Below are positions 35,901 through 44,490 of a stretch of 64,000 bases of DNA, piece by piece. Under the pieces are notes generated by a model that worked only from the letters and a program-made list of their open reading frames with translations, searched no databases and was not told the origin of the DNA. The stretch's first letter is position 1. Each line of letters begins with the position of its first letter. This DNA is from Branchiostoma floridae (Eukaryota; Chordata; Leptocardii; Amphioxiformes; Branchiostomatidae): NCBI RefSeq assembly GCF_000003815.2, contig NC_049992.1, positions 8,368,920 through 8,432,919 of the forward strand, read 5' to 3'. Position numbers and translations under genes: made by a program.

Positions 35901-35951
35901 GGCGATGACTACTATGACTACTATGATGACACTGATCCGGTCATTCCTTAA
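23782..35951 (+). CDS. Secreted astacin metalloprotease with 2 ShKT, 3 PAN, F5/8C and acidic tail
   Basis: Exons: 23782-23911, [gap], 24326-24446, 25180-25303, 25884-26059, 26527-26743, 27057-27095, 27675-27782, 28230-28367, 28825-28935, 29459-29573, 29968-30158, 30856-30976, 31671-31801, 32298-32406, 32719-32858, 33271-33447, 33932-34079, 34703-34901, 35242-35383, 35806-35951. About 927 residues are visible; phases agree throughout outside the gap. The start ATG opens a signal peptide (hydrophobic [17 protein letters not shown]). The astacin domain carries the zinc site [19 protein letters not shown] and the Met-turn SIMHYP, so it should be an active zinc endopeptidase of the extracellular space. 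Downstream domains are typical protein- and carbohydrate-binding modules, suggesting targeting to matrix or glycan. Part of the prodomain is lost in the assembly gap. One intron needs a GC donor (31802). The substrate is unknown. Confidence 0.93.
24226..24325. other. Assembly gap (100 N)
   Basis: Exactly 100 N, the usual placeholder for a gap of unknown size. It removes the upstream part of the prodomain exon: coding sequence ([14 protein letters not shown]) is already open at the right edge. Confidence 0.99.
24724..24743 (+). pseudogene. Duplicated exon end with donor site
   Basis: GACTGCAGTCTGCGTAAGTT repeats the last 13 coding bases and donor of exon 24326-24446. It is part of a larger diverged duplication in the intron: AAGCACTAGTT..TTTTTCAAATC and GCAGTTACTCAA recur near 24485/24906 and 24756/25028. 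Confidence 0.8.
25320..25660. repeat. GT-rich microsatellite with CT run
   Basis: Interrupted (GT)n with a (CT)n block near 25453-25474, in the intron before the duplicated pseudo-exon. Confidence 0.95.
25715..25807 (+). pseudogene. Truncated duplicate of the astacin zinc-site exon
   Basis: An acceptor and the first 24 codons of exon 25884-26059 are repeated 148 bases upstream: CAG at 25735, then a frame reading [20 protein letters not shown]. The copy reads GYGYEFTH where the real exon reads GYGCEYTH, losing a Cys that pairs in the astacin fold. It runs into GT-rich sequence before the HExxH site. The acceptor looks intact. Confidence 0.92.
25884..26059 (+). CDS. Astacin gene: zinc-binding exon
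   Basis: Holds the [16 protein letters not shown] segment and [19 protein letters not shown], whose three His (25966-25968, 25978-25980 and the later HE) and Glu are the zinc ligands and general base in astacins. Confidence 0.95.
26527..26743 (+). CDS. Astacin gene: Met-turn exon
   Basis: Contains [20 protein letters not shown], with the Met-turn and conserved Tyr, then the C-terminal [12 protein letters not shown] that closes the catalytic domain with its last Cys. Confidence 0.95.
27675..28367 (+). CDS. Astacin gene: two ShKT domain exons
   Basis: Exons 27675-27782 and 28230-28367 each encode one six-Cys ShKT module: C-x7-C ..WA..GEC..N..WML.NC..SC..C. ShKT modules following an astacin domain are common in cnidarian and nematode enzymes, where they act as binding or regulatory units. 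A short acidic exon (27057-27095, [13 protein letters not shown]) links to the protease. Confidence 0.9.
28430..28560. repeat. Short tandem repeats in ShKT-downstream intron
   Basis: About four copies of ATCTTTCAGAAAAT, then about four of AAAGTATCTA. Each of the former contains a TTTCAG that resembles an acceptor. Confidence 0.8.
29459..30158 (+). CDS. Astacin gene: PAN/apple-like domain 1
   Basis: Two exons (29459-29573, 29968-30158). The first reads [24 protein letters not shown], the second [19 protein letters not shown] then an acidic EEEDED tail. Cys pattern and C-L-S strand fit the PAN/apple fold. It is linked to the ShKT pair by exon 28825-28935. Confidence 0.82.
30515..30695. repeat. 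Tandem repeat with CCAATCAG-like core
   Basis: About four units of 41 bases, each starting CYAATCAGAGACGT and containing AAAGCGCTGGAAAT variants, in the intron between PAN1 and PAN2. Confidence 0.8.
30856..31801 (+). CDS. Astacin gene: PAN/apple-like domain 2, ends at a GC donor
   Basis: Exons 30856-30976 and 31671-31801. Reads [24 protein letters not shown] then [20 protein letters not shown]. The second exon ends GAAG|gcacgt; only this GC donor restores frame to the next exon, since the nearby gt sites give stops. Confidence 0.85.
31168..31228. repeat. Degenerate telomere-like (CCCTAA) tract
   Basis: Runs such as CTAACCCTAACACTAACCC and CCCTAACCCAAACCCTGA lie in the intron of PAN2. Short and imperfect. 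Confidence 0.7.
31361..31540 (+). pseudogene. Truncated duplicate of the PAN2 second exon
   Basis: The segment from AAAGCTTACCC through GAGTTTCACCGAATCTTGTC, an acceptor (TTTAG at 31503) and the exon start is repeated about 189 bases downstream, where the real exon begins at 31671. The copy would read [12 protein letters not shown] then stop, against [12 protein letters not shown], so a conserved Cys is Tyr here. Confidence 0.9.
32298..32858 (+). CDS. Astacin gene: PAN/apple-like domain 3
   Basis: Exons 32298-32406 and 32719-32858: [25 protein letters not shown] and [20 protein letters not shown]. It has the same intron position and phase (phase 2, before the conserved C-x-SF) as PAN1 and PAN2, showing that the pair of exons was duplicated as a unit. 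Confidence 0.85.
33271..33447 (+). CDS. Astacin gene: Thr/Pro-rich linker
   Basis: A 59-residue spacer of [19 protein letters not shown] type, a likely O-glycosylated stalk between the PAN domains and the discoidin domain. Confidence 0.9.
33676..33893 (-). repeat. tRNA-derived SINE, minus strand
   Basis: On the minus strand, TGGCGTAGCGGG (perfect A-box pattern) is followed about 30 bases later by GAGTTCGATACC (B box), then a body that includes ACCTTCCTCACTTCACCCAG and ends near GTGCCACATCC. No acceptor-stem pairing is visible, so it is a SINE head and not a tRNA gene. Confidence 0.7.
33932..35383 (+). CDS. Astacin gene: F5/8 type C (discoidin) domain
   Basis: Three exons (33932-34079, 34703-34901, 35242-35383) give a complete domain: [20 protein letters not shown] at the start, [46 protein letters not shown], then [11 protein letters not shown] and RAELYGC. 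The first and last Cys form the usual closing disulfide. Such domains bind phospholipid or glycans. Confidence 0.95.
34135..34580. repeat. Minisatellite with ATTCAGCACCAGGGACAGGG core
   Basis: About eight copies, 40-80 bases apart, in an intron of the discoidin domain. Variation includes GTACCAG and GCACCAG tails. The 16-base core AGCACCAGGGACAGGG is shared with 14795-15215. Confidence 0.9.
35480..35717. mobile_element. Foldback MITE in the last astacin intron
   Basis: Left arm AGCCCCCTTCGCAGA..TGGCGTATATTTTTATTTTC and right arm CAGAAAAGATAAACGCCA..TCTGCAAAGGAGGCT pair over about 80 bases with mismatches. No coding capacity. Confidence 0.75.
35806..35951 (+). CDS. Astacin gene: acidic repeat tail and stop
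   Basis: Encodes GDNPGDG-type repeats ([20 protein letters not shown]) then [15 protein letters not shown] and TAA. The tail is strongly acidic with clustered Tyr, a context that resembles tyrosine-sulfation sites; sulfation is an inference. Confidence 0.92.
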
Positions 35952-36312
35952 GATGCAGTACCTTTACGTTAAGATTCTCAAAACATAGTCGTCCAGATAC
36001 GTTAAAAATTCTAGTATTTGAAAGCTAGCTATCGGAACTCAGGTCAGAAGAATGAGCCCCCCCCCCCCTTATGTCTGAATGGAACAGACCCTTTTCCCAC
36101 TCAGAGCTTTATAACCAATGGTCGGTGTAAGTTATAGTGTATTGGGAACAAGACGATATCATCAGTTGGAATTGTATGATGATATGCAGTAGGGAAATCA
36201 AACAACACATGGATGATTTGTAATGAACCAATTGTAGGGCATTTATGCCATGATAAATGAATGATATCTCTATACAGAAATGGTCTATACAGAAATTATT
36301 TGAGACATCTGG

Positions 36313-36318
36313 AATAAA
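36313..36318 (+). terminator. Candidate poly(A) signal of the astacin gene
   Basis: AATAAA about 360 bases after the stop codon, in AT-rich sequence. It is the first canonical hexamer I see downstream. Confidence 0.45.
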
Positions 36319-38328
36319 TATATGATTTATACAAAAATTAAGTCATGATAACATTTTTAATAATTAAGAACATGGCTTTTATGTGTTATATTTACAGGAA
36401 ATCGTTTGATCTTTTTGTGATGAATTTAGTCGATTATGCTGTATTTGTTTATATTTCAAGACGCGTATATGTCGGTGATGACATGTGTGACAATTTCTTC
36501 ATTGTTTACAGATAGATGACATAAAATTATCTCTTAAACCTTATGTAGCCTACTTTATTTCATTACGATGCGACAGAGGGAGGTATATTGAAAAATAGGT
36601 AAATCGTAGCTTAAATATTTGAAAATGAAGATGTGTCAATCTCAGTACAATAAGCCCTTTGGGCATTTTTCAATAACGCAAATAAATGAATTTTGTCACG
36701 TATATGTCCTGTCGCCATTTTGTTTTTCATTTGTGATAAATAGCGTTCCCTCGCCATACTGGGTCTACATTACGGGTTTCTCGGGACCACGGACAGATGG
36801 GATAGCATGCTACCTTCCTCCTTCAAGTATCTTAAGAATTATGACATTGGCGTAGCTTTTGATACTCAATCAAAAATGTATCACAATCGAGCATAAAATG
36901 GCATAAATAACCAGTATTTCAGTGGTCAGATCGTCTGCGTTAAACGTATTTTGCCTTCTTCACATTATATAACGTTATATACATACATGTAGATAAATAG
37001 ATGGATACATATATGTAGGGAGAGAGACATGTAAATAGATATAGATAGATATGGATAGATAGATATATACTTATATAAGAATGACAATAAATGACCAAAC
37101 TTACTTTTTCTAGCATAAATAACACGTATGTTGGGTGGCCTGTCTGTTATTGGAACACATGAACCGTATATAGATAACGAAAAAATTTTGATGAATTGTC
37201 AATAATGCAAACAGATAGCTCTCCCGCTCCATGTACTGCCGCCAATCTTTCATCTATCATTTAAAGAAATGGGTTCGTAGATATTTATCCATGATACAAA
37301 TGTAATATACATATCATAACCTTTCTCACCCCATCAAATATCATGTAACTGTGAACCTCGGGTGGCTCTCTAATCCTTATTACAGGTGGTGATTGTTGTG
37401 AAAAAGATAATCACCACTCACACTTAGTCTAGTCTTTGGAAATCAATAAGCCCTTATTATTGTATCATAGACCGCGACTGTTGCCGATGCCGCGGTATTG
37501 GTGACATGTTTTACAATGTGAAACAATAGTATTTATTGCTAGTATCGAAGAATCCTAAATAGACACATTCAAAGGTTGTACTAAAGTTACTGGTAGGAAA
37601 CATAAAACAAAGCGTCATGTGGTTTGTCCTTACATACTTTACCGACCTGAGGTCGGTACCAGGTTAGTACATATTTCACCCCATATAACCCTGTCTAACA
37701 TTGCTTTATAGGGCCTAGGGGTCTGTTCTTGGAATCGAGAGCTGCCAGAAAAAAAGTAATTCAATTCCCTTCCAACATCTTCTTGATAATCTCGACTTGT
37801 TTGTTGAAAGCCAGAGATATGCCCGTGTGACTACCCTACGCCATATATCACCTTGTTAAAAATTAACGATAAGTTAATTACAACAGGCCACCTTTTTACA
37901 TTACAGTGGACAGTCAACTAACCGCAAGTAAATTTCAAGATGGCCGACTTCGGTGAACACTGTATCTGTCATACTGTGGTACGTTTGGGATAAAATTTGC
38001 TCGTTTTTGGAGTATCGGTGAACAATCGTGACCGGCGGTATGTCCAAAACGTGGATTGATTTCCAGGTCAAACTTTAAAAAAAAACATTAGTACGGATTC
38101 TACTGACATATGTTTATACTGAGCTTCACGTACGAAGTACGTTTTGCACTAAAGCTATAGGCCTTCCCCATAAAAGCTGTACAAATCAAGTCATAGATAT
38201 TTCTTAGCCTCCAAGTTTTCTTTTTTCTTTAAATTTCTTTTGACCAATTGCAAATCAGACCACTGGCAAGACCCCTTTCATAATTGTTTGGTTTTGTAGG
38301 CTGGAATAAGTGCATGTAGTCTTTAAAG

Positions 38329-38927
38329 CCCCCTTCACACGAGAGCACGAATGAGCCGGAATGCCGTCCGAATGAATTTTTTTTTCTATTCGTGGCAATT
38401 CCTTGCAATTCGTACTGTATTCTAAACATTCTTACTGCATTCGAGATATTCGTCCCCGTTTTTTTTGGCTGGCTCGAAAGTTTTTGACATGTTAAAAACT
38501 GTCGAGGTGCATTCGAAGTGGAGAAATGTCGAATGGCATTCGTAGTGGATTCTTAGTGTATTCTAACTATTCTAACTGCAGTCTGACCGCATTCTACGGC
38601 ATTCCAACATTATTCGAAACATTCTTATCTCATTCGATGGAGAATCGAAACGGCAAGCCACCTCGAATCCTGTCAGAATGTGGTCGAAAGAATATCTCGA
38701 ATGCCGTAAGAATGTCTAGAATGCACTACGAATTCCCAGGAATAGACAAGAATTTTCATTCTGACGGCATTCCGGCTCATTCCTTCTCGTGTGAAGGGGA
38801 TTTAATTATAAGGTCCATTTGGAATTCCCACCCGAATGGCCCCGAATGTGATACGAAGTTTGCAAATAATTCACTCCGGCTGGTTCGGCTTGATTCCTGC
38901 TAATTCGATTTCCATGTGAAGGCCCTA
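38329..38927. mobile_element. Composite foldback element, one outer arm missing
   Basis: The inner pair CCCCTTCACACGAGA..GGAATGCCGTC (left, 38329) and its complement ending near 38799 bound about 471 bases. To the right follows an outer arm ending ATGTGAAGGCCCTA at 38927. The element at 46307-46926 has both outer arms, so this copy lacks the left one. Confidence 0.75.
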
Positions 38928-38989
38928 TACGTAATGATGATTTTATCAACCAGTTCACGATGTGAGAAGGGCGTTAGAGTACAGCACTA

Positions 38990-39171
38990 CTGTAAATGTA
39001 TTTAATTTCGCGGGGATTTAATTTCGCGGTAGTGGGGAAAAGAACTTTTCGCGGTGGTTCGCGGTAGCACCATGCACTGTAGTCTCTTACTGCCATGGAA
39101 AATGTTCGCGGTGGTGTTAAGTTCGCGATGAAGCGGCCACCGGTGCACCGCGAAAGTTTCTGCATTTACAG
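38990..39171. mobile_element. MITE with CTGTAAATG ends and TTCGCGG interior
   Basis: CTGTAAATG and CATTTACAG are inverted ends flanked by TA. The interior repeats TTTCGCGG in both orientations. An older copy is at 14110-14322. Confidence 0.8.
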
Positions 39172-40028
39172 TATCAGGTATAACGCCACTGGCATTTACA
39201 TGCGATTGAAAAACACAAATTTCCTACGTCATAGTACGACTGCGTCTCCATAACAACCAGATTAGCGGATAAGAATTGAAACCTTGGCCCCTGGTAATGT
39301 CGTTTCCAACTGAGGTAATCAAATAAGTCTGGTGGTGGTCTGTATTTCCTGATGTGATTAAAATTATATGCTTTGTCTCTCAAATATGCATGCAGACACG
39401 GAGGTCTATTAATAAGAAAGAACCCACGCCTTTGAAACGCCATAATTGAGTTATTTACTCTTAGAAAATGACGGCTAATAGAGCAAGCAGAAATAACAAG
39501 TTGTCTCAAAGGAATTCTATGATAGGTCAAACGTCACGTGACGGGATGCATTTACTGATTGATTCTGAAGTGTGAGCAGAAAAGCATCTACCCGTCATTT
39601 AGACTGACGTAGTTTTTGAACTGTTTATTTGTCTCTGTCAGAGAAAAAATGGAACTTGCGTTCTTTTACTTTCTATTAAATCTATGAAATAATGCCTTTT
39701 GCTTATTCAATGTTTTATGGCCTTAATTCTATTTACTAAAATCAATAATCTGAGGGTTTCGTAAGTTATAATTCATCTTTAGGAATAGGGCAAATCAAAG
39801 ACCGGACTTTTAAGGTTTATTGTTTTTGTCTGTTTCAGGAAGTTCAAACTTGTATTGTACATGTAACACACTAACAAAGTAATGCCGTTTTTATTTCACT
39901 ACGATTTTTTCTCTCATCATTGACACTCTCTATATCTCTAGTCTTCATACCATTGTTTTAAACCGTATTTTTTTTTATCAGCGTATCAACTGTACTGATG
40001 GAATTGACTAACAATTTACGGTGGTAGT

Positions 40029-40109
40029 GACTTTCCGGAAAGTATACATCACCACAGTTTATCAGAAGAGGACTTTCCGGAAAGAATATGTCGCCACGGT
40101 TCATCAGAG
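40029..40109. promoter_or_regulatory. Tandem pair of TTTCCGGAAA palindromes
   Basis: A 42-base unit, GACTTTCCGGAAAG then ATCRCCACRGTTYATCAGA, is repeated at 40029 and 40071. Each palindrome offers ETS-type CCGGAA on both strands and a spaced TTC-GAA resembling STAT sites. It stands about 400 bases upstream of a CpG-richer stretch. Confidence 0.5.
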
Positions 40110-40439
40110 AGGGGAGGGCCTCGTCATTGCGTGCGAACTTGGCGGCCGCCGACAGCCTCCTGAATAAAACATCACTTCCCGATGAGATCTTCTCGTCTTA
40201 ATTCTACCCGACACGAGCGGAGAGTGTCTCGCCTTGCGGCCATCACCAAAGGGCCAAGATCACGGCAGAGGTCACCCGGTGCCACACCCGTGGAGACCAA
40301 CACAAACTTTCCTGGCTCTGAGATTTAAACAGTCCTTCATCGATCGCCAGAGTGCAAACGACCTGTAGACATGAAAGCGCTTCTGATGTAGGATGACGTC
40401 ATACCCCCAGGGGGAGACACCCCACCCATCCGAGGGCAG

Positions 40440-40700
40440 CCCGTAACCCCTCTCATCACTGCTTAAAAGTGAAAGTGCGGGCACGTGACCGCCCGCTTGG
40501 GGTCCCAGGGTATGAATGTTTCATGGCGCTCTGTCGGTGGAGTGTGTGAGTGACGCGGTGAGCAGGCGTTCATCAGTGATGTGGGATTACAGCGGCGGAG
40601 ACGGCAGGGCTTTATTCCATTAGAGCCGGGGTTTAACACCGCTTCGGATCTCCAGCCGTACACTGACAGGGCTGAGGAGCATATGGTACCCGGATAAAGG
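40440..40700 (+). promoter_or_regulatory. Candidate promoter and non-coding first exon, possibly of the transporter
   Basis: A CpG-richer block with an E-box in GGGCACGTGACC near 40478, lacking TATA, ending in a donor-like ATAAAG|gtacgt near 40700 and CACCAG|gtaaga near 40741. The nearest plus-strand coding exon is the transporter exon at 53060, whose exon carries an acceptor at 53003, so an upstream non-coding exon must exist. The link is inference. Confidence 0.35.
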
Positions 40701-41224
40701 TACGTATTCGTTAAATCACCTGAAGTTTTCGTATCCACCAGGTAAGAAGGGGCCGTATTACGTATACTGGTTCTCAGCCCTGGCGTACATACAATTTATG
40801 TGTATAGATATCTATCGTCAGGAAATGTTGTTTTCTTTTGTAGGCCGCTCATATGGTACCCGAATAAAGGTACGTTTTCGTTAAATCACCTGAACTTTTG
40901 AATTCGTATCCACCAGGTAATACGAGCCGTAACACGTATACTAGTTCTCAGTCCTGGCGTACATACAATGTATCCGTACGTGTATAGACATCTATCGACA
41001 GGAAAATGTTGTTTTCTTTTGTAAGCCACTCGCGTGGTAAGGTACCCGGATAAAGGTACATCTTTGTTAAATCACCTGGAGTTTTCGTATCCACCTGGAT
41101 ATCAGCTGCCAGGTGTTACGAGCCGTATCACTTATACTGTTTCTCAGCCCTGGCGTACATACAGTACATCCGTAGGTGTATTAAGTTCAGGAAATGTTGT
41201 TTTCTTTTGTAAGCCGCGCGCGCG
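40680..41224. repeat. Triplicated donor-like segment, about 170-186 bp unit
   Basis: GGTACCCGGATAAAGGTAC starts units at 40685, 40855 and 41041. Each continues with TTAAATCACCTG, GTATCCACC, CTGGCGTACATACA and GAAAATGTTGTTTTCTTTTG variants. Confidence 0.92.
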
Positions 41225-43600
41225 GTGTTGCGAATTGTCGTAAGCCTGTACCTGGCGCAAAACATTAGAAAGGATTTAGCGAAGTGCTTAAGTGATGACT
41301 GCTGTAGATACGTACGCTTTCCTGACAGCTTGATGGGTTGTAGGCTTGAAAAACTCCCGAGGGGTGGTTAGAAATTATGGGATTCTCTGGGCGTTGAAAG
41401 TGGTTTTAAACCCTTCTTGTTGGCTATTTTGGATCTTTGGATCCGTTAGCGCTAGAAGAGAAGGAAGCAGCCTTCGTTTGGTTGAGCTCGAGTCTCATGG
41501 TGACTGTATGGGACCTTCTCTGACCATTGTTATATCCTAAAAAGGTAATACTTCCACAGGGCGACCGTCAGCATTCGGTCAAAGTTGTGAGTCACTTCCG
41601 TCCTTGTACATGTAGTCACTGTGGTGTTGTAGGTTTTGTGAACTAGTAACCTACGAGCATACATGTATGTGCGGATCCTGCCTATTAATAACTGTTTTAA
41701 GCCTGTTTTCGCAAAATTAAGTACAATTTTCTAGTATCGTTGTATCTAGGTGGAGCTGAGCCGTTAATAAGTGTAATGCGATAAAAGAGTACTAAATGTT
41801 GCAGAACAGGCGTGAACACTGACAATGATCTTAGATCTACTTGGAGATTAGGTTTTATGCAGCGACGCTTATCCTGTGGATTTCTAGCTATAGAGTTTTC
41901 AAGCTAATGGCCTCTATGCATTTGTCACGGTTGTCCGTTTTAGTGTGGAGACTTATACACAAGGCGTTGTAAAAAGTTCTCTTCCTCAGAGCCTGTTAAT
42001 GTGTATTCTGAAAGCTAAAGAAAGTACAAAGGATGTCTTTTCATTCGCTTGTCGATGTTTTTTTCGCTACAGCGAGTGGGAAGGCGATTTTTCACATTTA
42101 TCCGGTGGATGTGGTACCATACCTTGTTAATTGCTGGTTCGATGTCAATTGCATTTAGATCGTTTCGGAGCAGGCAGTGCGTTAACTGGGCGTACAGTAT
42201 TTTTAGACGGTAAAGTTGTTGCATATCTCGTTTAGATAATAGTGATAAGTTCATTGCAAATTTAAATTATTGCTAGAGGGCTTATTGCAAGTGACATGAA
42301 AGGGGACAGACAAATAGTAATGTGTCTTAAAAATTCATTCGAACAATTACAAGCATCACATTTTTAGATAATGAAATAACATGGTAGCAAATAGTATTTT
42401 TCAAAATGTATTCACGGACAGTTTTCGTGATAAAGTCAAAACAAAGAACCATTATGATTTTGCTGGCTTTTGTTTTGTAAGAAAACCATTAAAATGTCAA
42501 TCTGTCAAATTGGAAAAACATAACATCTTCATGGATTCCCAGAATCGCAGAAAGCACACAAGCCAAAGTAGCTTTTGACTTCAGAAGAAAATGTACCGCG
42601 TAGAATATGTGATGGTATATTTACATCCAATACCAAAAGATAAACGCCAGCAAAGCTAGGTAAGTCATTTAAGTGCTTTCTTCACACAGTGACGCACTGG
42701 GAGTTTCAGGCTAATGGCCTCTGTGCATTTGTGCAGTCCGAGGCGTTTTAGTGTGGAGACTGATATGTTGTTAAGGATACACAACTTATCTTCCTCAGAG
42801 CCCGTTAATGTATCTTCTGAAAGCTCAAGAAAGTACAGAGGAGGTCTTTCCCTTTGCTTGAGCTCGCCTGTGATTTTTTTTACCCGGCCAAATTGTTTAT
42901 AAGTAGGGTAATGTCGCCCGTCAGATCATCGATCAAAGATTCTTGTCTACAATTACGCGTGTCCAGAACGATCATCATTGCCGAAACGCATTAGGACAGG
43001 ATAAGATAAAAGCGAAAATGTCTTTGATTGTTCAGGTAGTAATGGTGATGAGGACTTCCTTCCTCTCGGTTCTTGGGCCCTTAAATCTTCTCTTTAAAGA
43101 TGATTGGAAGGTGCTGCTTTTTAGCTGCCTACGCCATCCTCCTACTGCTTACCAATGTGCTAACGAGGAGTCCGTGGCCTGGCTGCAGTACTGGCACGGA
43201 ACGATATGATTATGACCAATGTGTGAGGGTCAGCGATCACAAATCATGGACTGCAGATTTGAAAAACATTCTTGGGGAATTTTCAGATGAAGCACTCTGT
43301 GGCATTGAAATGTTTGTAGTGTACAGTAGTTGCTGAGTTCGCTTTCCCCCATTTTCTTTGTTGATCTAGGGTTGGAATGCTTGTAGGGTAGTTACTGCAG
43401 CGCTTGCTTTTCCCCTTTTCTTATCAGGTTTTACTGTGTGGATCACTCCCTACGGTTTGTTATTATAGTTTTTTTTTTTTAAATTTCATTATGTGCTTCT
43501 CGGAAGCGTCCAATGATGAAGACTTGGTGAAATCCACACTGACAACAGAGCCTATCTACACACCCTAAAGCTCCATGATGACAAATGCAACAACAACTCA
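41225..43600. other. Non-coding stretch with a dispersed 160-bp direct repeat
   Basis: No supported exon. Two related segments, 41897-42060 and 42706-42870, share CTAATGGCCTCT, GTGTGGAGACT, TCTTCCTCAGAGCC and CTGAAAGCT. The rest is unassigned. Confidence 0.6.
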
Positions 43601-43660
43601 CTTTGATCCCCTCACGTTCCACAGTCCATTATGGGGCGATGCCGGCGCCGATTTTACCTC

Positions 43661-43688
43661 GTTACCATGGCAACCGTGGCTTTATAAG
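43661..43688 (+). promoter_or_regulatory. Perfect RFX X-box next to a TATA-like element
   Basis: GTTACCATGGCAAC at 43661-43674 matches the palindromic X-box consensus bound by RFX factors; CTTTATAAG follows at 43680. The surroundings are GC-rich. No gene start can be assigned, so this may be an alternative promoter or enhancer. Confidence 0.5.
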
Positions 43689-44356
43689 CCCCACATTCCA
43701 TTCAGAGGAGTAGGGGGAGTAAAGGTCCCGGATGGTGCGTGCTGCCCCACTTGATCTCGCGATAATAGATGAGACCCGGCGTGACCTCATGCACGCTAGC
43801 CGGCAGGGTCAAACAGGTGACGATCAGAAAAAAAAAAAGTGCTGTCCAAAAAGTTCATATATGGATTTGCTTTGCGTGCTAAGTACCCTGTATTAGATGG
43901 CTCGCTTGTTTCGTAGAATTTCAATGAATCTTTGTAAAATATGGAATCCGCGTAGATTTTTTTATTTTATTTTTTTTATTCACATTTATTTAACGACGAT
44001 TTGACAAAAAGCAAAGTTGCTTATCTGAGTCTTCTCCTCTTACACATGACAAAAATAAGGACACAAATACAAAATAACGAACACTAAATAACATAGTCAA
44101 AAGATAATGATAACGACGTGAAAATAAACAAGGAATCAAGTAACAGAGTGAACGTGCAGCTGGTTTACAAACTTAGGAATAATAAAATAAGGCTATATAA
44201 TCAACTAAAACTAAAAACGACCTGTCTGTTGGATGAACTTAAATACAGCATCAAATAAAAGACAATTTTGAATGGGAGATAAGAGTGCATTTCCCCTAAG
44301 TAGAGTTGAACATACAATATTTTCAGTGGTGTGTCTTGGGTCAAATGGTAAGATTA

Positions 44357-44490
44357 ACTCTACCAGACTCAGGGTCGCCGGAAAACAGTAGAAATGGAAC
44401 AAATAGAGGAGTTAGTCGGCCAGAGGAGTATAGCAGGACTCTATTTGTTCCATCTCTACGGTTTTCCAGCGACCCGTAGTCTAGTAGAGA
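44357..44490. mobile_element. Foldback MITE (family of 13.47 kb)
   Basis: CTCTACCAGACTC on the left and GTAGTCTAGTAGAG on the right, with long inner arms GTAGAAATGGAACAAATAGAG and its near complement, form a hairpin of about 134 bases. Confidence 0.75.

Larger units (their letters stand above)
36330..40028. other. Intergenic region after the astacin gene
   Basis: No supported exon. It holds an ATAG-type microsatellite near 36985-37070, a composite foldback element at 38329-38927 and a CTGTAAATG-family MITE at 38990-39171. Confidence 0.6.
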
